Shown here in pieces: positions 1 to 5,146 of a stretch of 5,146 nucleotides of DNA (positions within the stretch are counted from its first letter, which is position 1; the number at the start of each line of letters is the position of its first letter). The stretch lies in assembly GCA_025454185.1 (NCBI GenBank), contig JALOOY010000176.1, positions 1-5,146 of the forward strand, given 5' to 3'. The position numbers were made by a program, and so were the translations under genes. Origin of the DNA: Thermodesulfobacteriota bacterium. GTDB lineage: Bacteria; Desulfobacterota; RBG-13-43-22. Under the pieces are notes generated by a model, which did no database searches, was not told where the DNA came from, and saw only the letters and a program-made list of their open reading frames with translations.

Positions 1-672
1 GCATCGGGCCAGGATGGCGATGGCCTCTTCCACGTCGATCTTCCGGCCCATATCCCGGTCCAGGTAGTACCGCCCCATGGAGCCGAACATGAAACAGGCC
101 TCCAACGGTTTCCCGCAGGACTGACCCATGACCTCGGTTCGCTTCCGGCAGATGCAGTCGGTGATCACGATCAGGTCCTTTTGCCGCAGCATCGCCACGG
201 CGTCGTCATAGGCGGCGATATGCTGGGTCGTATCCACGGCTTGCTGAATGGGGATGGTCCGGAGAAAGTAACCCCTGCTCCCCTGCAGGGCCCGGTCAAA
301 GCCCTCTTTTTCATACTGTTCCATCATGACGGCCAGGTCCTGCGAAAGATTTTTGACCTGGAATTCAAACAACCCGTGGACGAAGGGGATGGCGCCGTAT
401 TTGACCCTGCCCTTCTTTTCCAACCGGAACAATAGGCCGCGTAGCGCCATATCCTCCAGTTGCCCGGCCGCTTCCTCCGGCGGGCGCCCCAACCTGGCGG
501 CCACGGCCTCCGGGGTCTCCAGAGCCGGGGACAGGGCTAAAAACAGGGCGGCATCCTTTTCGGAGAACAAATAACGCAAGATCTTGATTTCAATGCCGGA
601 CTTGGTGGCCGGAAACCCCATGGAATACTGGTCCAGGCGTTGCTGCAACGAACGGTAAACGTCTTCAGACAT
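1..672 (-). CDS. Winged-helix / iron-sulfur protein, N-terminal 224 residues (runs off left edge)
   Basis: The reading frame is open from an ATG at 672 to the window edge, giving 224 residues with no stop. The start is supported by AGGAG (682-686) nine bases upstream. Residues about 30-100 look like a winged-helix domain, ending in a GLFEFQV segment. Residues 170-200 carry a cysteine module: C173-x-C175-R, then C186, then PLEAC (C193) and FG. The protein is clearly a paralogue of the complete gene at 964-2046: the wing, the G-LFEFQ/G-ILEFQ segment, CxCR, PLExC and GRK-x4-EA blocks align in order. By analogy the missing C-terminus should hold two ferredoxin-type 4Fe-4S motifs, but that part is not visible. 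Family membership suggests a cytoplasmic electron-transfer or redox-responsive protein; its partner and any DNA target are unknown. I am confident of the gene and family, not of the role. Confidence 0.85.
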   Translation of the reverse strand, partial: MSEDVYRSLQQRLDQYSMGFPATKSGIEIKILRYLFSEKDAALFLALSPALETPEAVAARLGRPPEEAAGQLEDMALRGLLFRLEKKGRVKYGAIPFVHGLFEFQVKNLSQDLAVMMEQYEKEGFDRALQGSRGYFLRTIPIQQAVDTTQHIAAYDDAVAMLRQKDLIVITDCICRKRTEVMGQSCGKPLEACFMFGSMGRYYLDRDMGRKIDVEEAIAILARC

Positions 673-695
673 GAGATTGCACTCCTATCGTTCGA

Positions 696-733
696 TTGAT
701 AATTGATTATTGATTATTGACAATTGATAATTG
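696..733. repeat. 7-bp-period array, TTGATWA type
   Basis: Five consecutive heptamers and part of a sixth follow without interruption: TTGATAA, TTGATTA, TTGATTA, TTGACAA, TTGATAA, TTG. The array sits 10 bp upstream of the Shine-Dalgarno sequence of the gene at 1-672. Read on the minus strand, it includes TTGTCA (718-723) and TATCAA (696-701) 16 bases apart, a weak promoter-like pair. Such matches arise easily in AT-rich repeats. Confidence 0.8.
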
Positions 734-763
734 CCTTTAATCTTTAACGCCCATATAACGGTG

Positions 764-784
764 CCACACCCACGAAGCACGAAA
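764..784. repeat. Short heptad-like stretch with CACGAAG/CACGAAA
   Basis: CACGAAG (771-777) is followed directly by CACGAAA (778-784) and preceded by CCACACC (764-770). It is another 7-base periodicity in the same gap, but with only two good units. It could be chance or a decayed copy of a repeat, so support is weak. Confidence 0.35.
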
Positions 785-793
785 ATACAAACT

Positions 794-890
794 GTCATTG
801 CGAGGAGTGAAGCGACGAAGCAATCCCGGTTGTGACTCGGACTTGATCGAAAACTTATCCGAGGGATTGCTTCGCTCCGCTCGCAATGAC
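794..890. repeat. Imperfect inverted repeat, MITE/REP-like palindromic element
   Basis: The left arm (794-827) begins GTCATTGCGAG and ends GAAGCAATCCC. The right arm (863-890) is its reverse complement except for about six extra bases and a few mismatches inside the left arm. An inner pair, CTCGGA (836-841) and TCCGAG (858-863), extends the pairing, so the whole segment can fold into one long hairpin. From memory, 'TCATTGCGAG...GAAGCAATC' palindromes occur in intergenic DNA of many bacteria, including Desulfobacterota. No transposase is encoded. The hairpin lies downstream of the Fe-S gene at 964-2046 and could act in 3'-end formation, but no strong T-run follows it on the minus strand. Confidence 0.85.
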
Positions 891-910
891 GTGTTACTAA
901 GTCTTTTAAA

Positions 911-951
911 TTCGATGTTGGACGTTGGACGTTCGATGTTGGACGTTCGTC
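911..951. repeat. 7-bp-period array, TTSGAYG type (copy 1)
   Basis: Five heptamers run in perfect phase: TTCGATG, TTGGACG, TTGGACG, TTCGATG, TTGGACG, followed by TTCGTC and a T-rich tail. The array begins about 12 bases past the stop codon of the gene at 964-2046, reading in that gene's direction. The same unit type and the same TTCGTCTTT ending recur at 2060-2096, which argues against chance. Confidence 0.85.
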
Positions 952-963
952 TTTATTTTTGTT

Positions 964-2046
964 CTAAGCGCTCCTGCTCGCTTTTATGGCCTCGCCCAGG
1001 GCCTTGCCGTTTTTCGGGATTTCGGGGAAACCCGGCCGGCTGATCATGTCAATCGCTTCCGACGGGCAGCCGGTGGCGCAGACGGCGCACCCGAAACAGC
1101 GGTCGCGGTCGATTTGCGGGGGCCCGGCCTCTTCCAGCGCGAGGGCTGCCGCGGGGCAGCGCTCCAGACAGGTCCCGCAGGCCACACAGCGCTCGGCATC
1201 GAAGCGGGGCTCAAACCCGGAATAGAAATACAGGGCCGGTTTGGGCTTGGCCAGGGCCTGTTTGACCGTTACGCAGTGCCAGCGGTCGCAATTGCAAATG
1301 AAGCCGAGATCTTCCGCGGTGTTCATGCTCATGTGGATCAGGCCGGCCCCTTCCGACCGGCGCAGGACCTCCCGGGCTTCCTCCTTGGTCAATTTCCGCC
1401 CGCCCAGCCTCTCGAGGGCGAACTGGGCGCCCATACCGAACTGCATACACACCTCCAGGGGCAGACCGTGAATGTCTTCGTCGCGCAGGGCCGCCGCGTG
1501 ACGGCAGTAGCAGGTGGTTACCGCTATAGGCTCATACTGGTCGATATACGTCTGCACCTGATCGTAGGTGTGGACCTGATTCCCGGCGGCTACGGCCCGG
1601 TCCACGGTGATGACCCGGGTGGGGGGAAAGCCGGCGGCTCGGGTGTCGGTTTGCGAATCGCAGGCCTTTTTATAGGCCTGAATGAGGCGGGCCAGCTTTT
1701 TGTGCCGTTCGGTTGTTTTCCCCGGCATGAACTGAAATTCGAGGATGCCGGGCATGAAGCGGGCGCTCTGATAATATGGAACGTCGCCCATTCTGACCGC
1801 TACGCAGAGGCCCTTGTCGGCCATGGCCTCCAGGATCTTTCCCAGCTCCGCTTCCTCCCGGCCCGTTTCCCGGGCCAGGTCTTTGACCGTGAAAGGCCCC
1901 CTGGGCATGGCGTTGTTGACTTCCGCTTCTTCAGGCGTGAAAAGTTCTTCCACCATGGCAAAAAATTCCGGGATATCCATCCCGGAATAACCGCCCCCGC
2001 GTTTTTTCATTACCGCCAGTAGTTGTTGATACACCTCTTGGGCCAC
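964..2046 (-). CDS. Winged-helix protein with cysteine module and two 4Fe-4S ferredoxin motifs
   Basis: This is a complete 360-residue protein. Residues about 25-95 resemble a winged-helix domain (FTVKDLARETG recognition-type region) and lead into GILEFQFMPG (100-109). A central cysteine module follows: C179-x-C181-R, PLEVC (C200), then ICNC (C251, C253) and C258. Two classical ferredoxin motifs close the protein, CxxCxxCxxxC at C287/290/293/297 and C317/320/323/327, each with proline after the last cysteine. These should bind two [4Fe-4S] clusters; the central cysteines may bind another metal centre. No signal peptide or membrane segment is visible, so it is probably cytoplasmic. It lies 57 bp downstream of the flavoprotein gene, so co-transcription is plausible and it could exchange electrons with that enzyme or another oxidoreductase. 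A redox-sensing regulator is the alternative. It is a paralogue of the partial gene at 1-672. Confidence 0.88.
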   Translation of the reverse strand: MAQEVYQQLLAVMKKRGGGYSGMDIPEFFAMVEELFTPEEAEVNNAMPRGPFTVKDLARETGREEAELGKILEAMADKGLCVAVRMGDVPYYQSARFMPGILEFQFMPGKTTERHKKLARLIQAYKKACDSQTDTRAAGFPPTRVITVDRAVAAGNQVHTYDQVQTYIDQYEPIAVTTCYCRHAAALRDEDIHGLPLEVCMQFGMGAQFALERLGGRKLTKEEAREVLRRSEGAGLIHMSMNTAEDLGFICNCDRWHCVTVKQALAKPKPALYFYSGFEPRFDAERCVACGTCLERCPAAALALEEAGPPQIDRDRCFGCAVCATGCPSEAIDMISRPGFPEIPKNGKALGEAIKASRSA

Positions 2047-2052
2047 AATGAT

Positions 2053-2058
2053 CTCCTT
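2053..2058 (-). promoter_or_regulatory. Ribosome binding site fixing a GTG start
   Basis: Read on the minus strand, AAGGAG stands six bases before the GTG at 2046-2044. This ideal spacing selects GTG as the start of the Fe-S gene, giving an N-terminus of MAQEVYQQLL. No in-frame ATG nearby has a comparable site. Confidence 0.85.
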
Positions 2059-2059
2059 A

Positions 2060-2093
2060 TTCGATGTTGAACGTTGAATGTTCGATGTTCGTC
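2060..2093. repeat. 7-bp-period array, TTSRAYG type (copy 2)
   Basis: Four in-phase heptamers (TTCGATG, TTGAACG, TTGAATG, TTCGATG) are followed by TTCGTC and a T-rich tail. It fills almost the whole gap between the flavoprotein gene stop (2104) and the Shine-Dalgarno sequence of the Fe-S gene (2053-2058). Unit, phase and ending match the array at 911-951. Confidence 0.85.
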
Positions 2094-2103
2094 TTTTTTC
2101 TTA

Positions 2104-3081
2104 TCAACCCACCGGCCCCAACAATCTGTTCAGCCGCTCCCGCACCGCCAGGGCCTCCTCCAAGGTCCTTTTGATGAAGTCGGCCACGGTGGGGATGTCG
2201 GTGATGCGGCCGATGACCTGGCCGGCCGGATAAATCCCCTCGTTCAGGTTGCCGCCCGACCAGCCGTGGCGGCTCAGGGCGCCGGTGATCATGGGAATCA
2301 GCTCCTCCAGGGTCGCCCCCTGCTGTTCCATGGCGATGATCTTTTCCGACCAGGGGGTCTTCAGGACTCGGGCTGGGTGCTGCAGGGATTCCATGACCAA
2401 CACCGTATCGGCCTCGTGGGCGGCGACAATCGTGTCCTTGAAGACCGGATGGGCCGGGCATTCCCGGGTGGCAATGAAGCGGGTGCCCATGTTCACGCCG
2501 TCGGCCCCTAAAGCCAGAGCCGCCACCAGAGAGCGGCCATCGGCGAACCCGCCGCCGGCGATGAGGGGCACCGTCACCTGATCCGCGGCCTTGGGGATCA
2601 GGACCAGGGAACCCACTTTCTCCATGCTGGGGTGTCCGCCGCATTCGATGCCCACGATCGAAACGGCCTGTACCCCCAGGCGGGACACCTTGGCCGCGTC
2701 CCGGACCCGGGCGCATTTGTGGAAATGGATCAGCCCGGCCTCGGCAATCTGCTGCCGGTGGGGCTCGGGATTGCGACCGGCCGTCTCCAGGATCTTCACG
2801 CCGGAGTCGATCACCGTCTGGATCAGCTCCTCGGGAGGCCGGGGCATGAGGGCCGGGAAAAGGGACACATTCACCCCGAAGGGTTTATCGGTCAGGTCCC
2901 GGGTCCGGTTGATTTCATCCAACAATTCCTGCCGGGTGGCAAAGGTGGCCGCCGGCAGGCAGGCCAGGGCCCCGGCATTGGCCACCGCCGCTACCAGCTC
3001 GGCCCGGCTCAGGACCTGCATGGTCCCGCATTGGATCGGGACCTCAATGCCGAACAACTCGGTCATTCTGGTCTTGAACAT
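2104..3081 (-). CDS. Nitronate monooxygenase / FabK-like FMN flavoprotein
   Basis: The 325-residue length is typical for the nitronate monooxygenase (2-nitropropane dioxygenase)/FabK TIM-barrel family, which binds FMN. Visible hallmarks are the N-terminal IEVPIQCGTMQVLS strand-loop (12-25), GVNVSLF (69-75), HKC (121-123), ECGGHPS (146-152), LIAGGGFADGRS (173-184) and GADGVNMGTRF (192-202). The glycine-rich segments are the usual FMN phosphate-binding region, and His150 sits where the family's catalytic histidine is expected. Known members oxidise nitronates or reduce enoyl-ACP; the substrate cannot be told here. Its place behind an enoyl-CoA hydratase/isomerase and a TetR gene hints at an unsaturated acyl thioester or an electrophile, which is inference. 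ATG 3081 is chosen because GGAGG (3086-3090) lies just upstream, at a short 4-base spacing; Met6 is a possible alternative. The gap to the upstream tetR-type gene is 52 bp. Confidence 0.88.
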   Translation of the reverse strand: MFKTRMTELFGIEVPIQCGTMQVLSRAELVAAVANAGALACLPAATFATRQELLDEINRTRDLTDKPFGVNVSLFPALMPRPPEELIQTVIDSGVKILETAGRNPEPHRQQIAEAGLIHFHKCARVRDAAKVSRLGVQAVSIVGIECGGHPSMEKVGSLVLIPKAADQVTVPLIAGGGFADGRSLVAALALGADGVNMGTRFIATRECPAHPVFKDTIVAAHEADTVLVMESLQHPARVLKTPWSEKIIAMEQQGATLEELIPMITGALSRHGWSGGNLNEGIYPAGQVIGRITDIPTVADFIKRTLEEALAVRERLNRLLGPVG

Positions 3082-3100
3082 AATCCCTCCCTGTATTTCG

Positions 3101-3140
3101 TTAAGAATTAAGAATTAAAAAATTGATTATTCATTATTGG
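3101..3140. repeat. AT-rich array with approximate 7-bp period
   Basis: Two TTAAGAA units are followed by an 8-base TTAAAAAA, then TTGATTA and TTCATTA. The array occupies most of the 52-bp gap between the TetR gene and the flavoprotein gene, and its right end overlaps the TAA stop of the TetR gene (3134-3136). Its TTGATTA unit matches the array at 696-733. Confidence 0.65.
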
Positions 3141-3742
3141 TTTTGTCTTTTCCCAGGAAGGCGCCTCAGCAGCCGCTCAAAGATCATCCGATCGAACACT
3201 TCAAAAGCAGCGGTACTCTGCATCACTTTCATCTGCAGCAGGGCCCCCTGCCAACTGCTGAGTATGAAATCCGCCGTTTCTTCCGGGTGCAGGGCCGCCG
3301 ACATTTCACCCTTTTCCCGGGCCAGGGATAACTGGTCGGCCAGATCTTCCCGCAGCTCGGAAAAAACCTGCTTCAATTTTCTACGGAACAAAGGGCTGCG
3401 GTCTCCCATCTCCTGAGATAGGTTGCCGATGGGGCAGCCGCCCTTATAGCCGTGTTTGCGAAACAGCTCCGTCTGCCGGCGGAACATTTCCCGGAGGCGT
3501 TCCAGGCAGGTCAGGCTTTCGTCCCCCAAGATATTGTCCCGGGCGTCCTTCAACGCCCCGGCAAAGGTATCGACCAGTTGCAGGCCGAAGTCTTCTTTAT
3601 TTTTGAAATAAAAATAAAAGGATCCCTTGGGCACCTTGGCCGCTTCCAGGACCTCGGACAAGCCGGTGTCGCAGAACCCTTTTTCCAGGACGATGCGGGC
3701 GCCGGCTTTCAATATCCGTGATTTGGTGTCCCTGGTTTCCAT
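3134..3742 (-). CDS. TetR/AcrR-family transcriptional regulator
   Basis: The 202 residues are a standard length for the family. The N-terminal DNA-binding domain is clear: TKSRILKAGARIVLEKGF (6-23), then the helix-turn-helix ending in KVPKGSFYFYFKNKEDF (36-52), the typical family signature. The rest is an all-helical ligand-binding and dimerisation domain containing GCPIGNLSQEM (102-112), a segment typical of one TetR C-terminal subgroup. Cys103 is notable because some relatives sense electrophiles through a cysteine in this part of the protein. The gene begins 10 bp after the stop of the enoyl-CoA hydratase-family gene, with the AGGGGG of its ribosome site overlapping that stop, so translation is probably coupled. 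The likely target is the palindrome at 4503-4517 in the promoter of its own operon, giving negative autoregulation. The family call is firm; ligand and target are inferred. Confidence 0.95.
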   Translation of the reverse strand: METRDTKSRILKAGARIVLEKGFCDTGLSEVLEAAKVPKGSFYFYFKNKEDFGLQLVDTFAGALKDARDNILGDESLTCLERLREMFRRQTELFRKHGYKGGCPIGNLSQEMGDRSPLFRRKLKQVFSELREDLADQLSLAREKGEMSAALHPEETADFILSSWQGALLQMKVMQSTAAFEVFDRMIFERLLRRLPGKRQNQ

Positions 3743-3752
3743 GACTGCCCCC

Positions 3753-4469
3753 TCAGCGGACCAGGCCCCCTTTCAGCGATTTCAGATAAACCGGGTCAGC
3801 GGTTTCCATGACCCTTAGAATGTCCCGGAATGTCACCTCCTTCATAGTCTGGAGGACCTCCCGGGTCTTGTGCTGGGTTTTGGCAAAAGTCAGGGCCGCG
3901 GGCAGCAGATCACCCGCCGGGCAGGCTTTCAGGACGACCCCCCGGGACTCCAGATCCGCGGCCGTGTAACGCCGGCCGGTCAACTGGGCCTCCAGGACCA
4001 GCGTGTTGGGCAGAGCCTTCTTGAGTAGGGCGTCCATGCCCGGCAGGAAGGGGATCTGGATGTCCACTTCCGGAAAGCAGAAATAGCCCCGGTCGCTGCG
4101 CATGAGACGGAAATCGAAAGCGCAGGCCATGATGGCCCCGCCGGCAAAAGCGTGGCCGTTGATGGCGGCCACGGTGGTCAGGGGATAGGTCAGCAGGCGC
4201 CGCAGCAAGGCCATGATGCGCTCCGGAAACCGCTGGCCCGCCTCCGGATTCCGGCCGGTCTCGGCCAAAAGCCATTCCAGGTCGATGCCGTTGGACCAGA
4301 TCTTTTCATGGGCGCTGTGTACCAGCAGCACCGTGGCCCGGGTTTGCTGTTCAATCTCGGCCAACAGGTCCATAAAGGCCTGGAGGAAATCATAGGTGAA
4401 ACGGTTTTCCCCACTGTTCATGGTCACTACGGCGACGTTTTCATCCAAACGGTATTCGATCAGGCCCAT
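3753..4469 (-). CDS. Enoyl-CoA hydratase/isomerase family protein
   Basis: This 238-residue protein has the crotonase fold, slightly shorter than most members (about 255-265). WSNGIDL (58-64) and AAINGHAFAGG (101-111) supply the two oxyanion-hole segments that hold the acyl-CoA thioester. In FPEVDIQIPF (132-141), Glu134 matches the second catalytic glutamate of hydratases. The first is absent: the usual GGG-x-E stretch reads GGAIMACAFD here. A single glutamate is common among delta3-delta2 enoyl-CoA isomerases, and the RSDRGYFCFPEVDI region recalls eukaryotic peroxisomal isomerases, so isomerase activity is more likely than hydration. The start is ATG 4469, with AAAGGAG (4478-4484) eight bases upstream. 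It is the first gene after the promoter at 4499-4528 and is followed 10 bp later by the TetR gene. The family is certain; the exact reaction is inference. Confidence 0.92.
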   Translation of the reverse strand: MGLIEYRLDENVAVVTMNSGENRFTYDFLQAFMDLLAEIEQQTRATVLLVHSAHEKIWSNGIDLEWLLAETGRNPEAGQRFPERIMALLRRLLTYPLTTVAAINGHAFAGGAIMACAFDFRLMRSDRGYFCFPEVDIQIPFLPGMDALLKKALPNTLVLEAQLTGRRYTAADLESRGVVLKACPAGDLLPAALTFAKTQHKTREVLQTMKEVTFRDILRVMETADPVYLKSLKGGLVR

Positions 4470-4498
4470 CGAGTCGGCTCCTTTCCAAGTTGCGGATG

Positions 4499-4528
4499 AT
4501 AGTAGACCGGTCGTCTATAACCTGTCAA
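4499..4528 (-). promoter_or_regulatory. Predicted sigma70-type promoter of the ECH-tetR-flavoprotein operon
   Basis: On the minus strand a perfect TTGACA -35 element (4523-4528) is followed, after 18 bases, by TACTAT (4499-4504), a four-of-six match to the -10 consensus. Transcription would start near 4491-4492, leaving a leader of about 22 bases that contains the ribosome site of the gene at 3753-4469. Confidence 0.7.
4503..4517. promoter_or_regulatory. Putative TetR operator, TAGAC-CGGTC-GTCTA
   Basis: A 15-bp palindrome has perfect 5-bp arms (TAGAC and GTCTA) around a 5-bp centre, and contains the perfect 8-mer GACCGGTC. It lies in the -35/-10 spacer and covers two bases of the -10 element, so bound protein should block polymerase. 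The TetR-family gene two positions down the operon is the obvious binder. I found no second copy in the other gaps of the window. Confidence 0.72.
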
Positions 4529-4565
4529 GGATTATTCAGGCCTCCGGCACAATCAATGGCGCCCA

Positions 4566-5146
4566 CTACGGCCAGCTCGATAACAACCCGAAACCTTCTC
4601 TAATCAGGGAAAAGGCCAGGAGGGCCAGCAGCAGACCCAGGGCCTTCATGATTCCCCGGTAGACCCGGCCTTTTAAAAAATACCTCGACCGGCCCACCAG
4701 CACCGCGATCGCCATCTTGGATCCGACGATACAAAAGAAAAAAACGGCCAGGAAGAGAAGTACCCCGGCCAAGCCTTCCTGCCGGCCCCCGATCATGGCC
4801 GGTCCCCCCACAGTCAACCAGAAGAGATAGGGGTGGGGGTTCAAGGCGTTGGCCGCTACCCCGCGCAGCAGGGATTTGGGCGCCGCGGGGCTGGCGCCGG
4901 TTTCCGGCCCGTGGGTACGGAAGTTCCCCCAGGCCATGTACGCTACGAAAAGCCCCCCGGCCAGAGAGATCAGACCTAATACCGCTTTGAAATTAGCCAG
5001 TCGGCTGAGGACGAACAGGGCGGCGACAATGATCGGCAGATCGGTAAGGACGGGAGCCAAAGCCACCTTGATCCCCTCTTTGATCCCGTGCTGCAGGGTT
5101 TGAGAAATCACCAGCATCAGGAGCGGGCCCGGGGAAAAGCCGGCTG
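4566..5146 (-). CDS. LysE-family membrane exporter, C-terminal 192 residues (start off right edge)
   Basis: The frame is open to the right edge and its first visible residues are AGFSPGPLL, the conserved start-proximal signature of LysE/RhtB-type translocators. The Met encoded at 5117 is therefore internal and not the start, and only a short N-terminus is missing. About five hydrophobic segments are visible (residues about 27-46, 54-75, 101-118, 125-151 and 164-181 of the visible part), consistent with six in the whole protein in the inner membrane. NPHPYLFWLTVGGP (102-115) matches the conserved Asn-Pro segment of the second half. Family members export amino acids or related small metabolites; the substrate cannot be predicted. 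The gene ends 96 bp before the next gene, which has its own promoter, so it is probably a separate unit. I see no convincing terminator after it. Confidence 0.88.
   Translation of the reverse strand, partial: AGFSPGPLLMLVISQTLQHGIKEGIKVALAPVLTDLPIIVAALFVLSRLANFKAVLGLISLAGGLFVAYMAWGNFRTHGPETGASPAAPKSLLRGVAANALNPHPYLFWLTVGGPAMIGGRQEGLAGVLLFLAVFFFCIVGSKMAIAVLVGRSRYFLKGRVYRGIMKALGLLLALLAFSLIREGFGLLSSWP

Noticed and set aside
794..890. CRISPR array or structured RNA gene
   Set aside because: There is only one pair of inverted arms with no spaced direct repeats, and no feature of a known RNA family that I can recognise.
798..1043. Small plus-strand open frame across the palindrome
   Set aside because: It begins inside the inverted repeat, runs through the heptad array and ends antisense to the Fe-S gene, with no ribosome site or recognisable product.
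925..2022. 365-codon plus-strand open frame
   Set aside because: It lies entirely antisense to the Fe-S gene, whose cysteine motifs are unmistakable. The frame is open because of GC-rich codon bias, and its protein shows no recognisable family.
2057..2716. 219-codon minus-strand open frame overlapping the flavoprotein gene
   Set aside because: It is an out-of-frame shadow of the nitronate monooxygenase-like gene, rich in Gly, Arg and Pro, and its end reads through the heptad repeats.
4541..4549. GCC-TCC-GGC mini-hairpin as a terminator for the LysE-type gene
   Set aside because: The stem is only three base pairs and no T-run follows, so it does not support a terminator call.
4566..5117. Met at 5117 as the start of the LysE-type gene
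   Set aside because: The same frame continues upstream to the window edge and encodes AGFSPGPLL, the conserved LysE signature, so this Met is internal.

Overview
The window is one co-directional block of six protein-coding genes, all on the minus strand, so transcription runs from high to low coordinates. The two outer genes are cut by the window edges. Coding DNA is GC-rich, while most gaps are AT-rich and repeat-laden. Winged-helix/4Fe-4S proteins, an FMN-type nitronate monooxygenase relative and an enoyl-CoA hydratase/isomerase together suggest an anaerobic, acyl-CoA-metabolising bacterium, most likely a Desulfobacterota ('deltaproteobacterial') lineage. That assignment is an inference from gene content and repeat style; there is no marker gene here.

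Layout in transcription order. First comes the C-terminal part of a LysE-type membrane exporter (4566 to the right edge). A 96-bp gap follows, holding a strong-looking sigma70-type promoter with a TetR-type palindrome between its -35 and -10 elements. Next are an enoyl-CoA hydratase/isomerase-family gene (3753-4469) and a TetR-family regulator (3134-3742), separated by only 10 bp. A nitronate monooxygenase/FabK-like flavoprotein gene (2104-3081) comes next. Then there is a complete winged-helix protein with a central cysteine module and two ferredoxin-type 4Fe-4S motifs (964-2046, GTG start). After a 291-bp gap lies the N-terminal part of a diverged paralogue of that protein (1-672, running off the left edge).

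The regulator probably controls its own operon: ECH, TetR, flavoprotein and perhaps the first Fe-S gene would be released together when the TetR protein binds a ligand. The TetR has a cysteine in a GCPIGNL segment, and its putative operator resembles one half of the E. coli NemR box as I remember it. Sensing of an electrophile or acyl-CoA-like ligand is therefore a reasonable but unproven idea. The Fe-S proteins may be electron carriers or redox-responsive regulators; the sequence does not decide which.

The gaps are unusual. Four of them carry short arrays with a 7-base period, and each unit begins with TT when read on the plus strand. Two of these arrays share nearly the same unit and the same ending. 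The largest gap also contains a roughly 97-bp imperfect inverted repeat that looks like a widespread palindromic/MITE-like intergenic element. I see no tRNA, rRNA, CRISPR array, transposase or replication origin.
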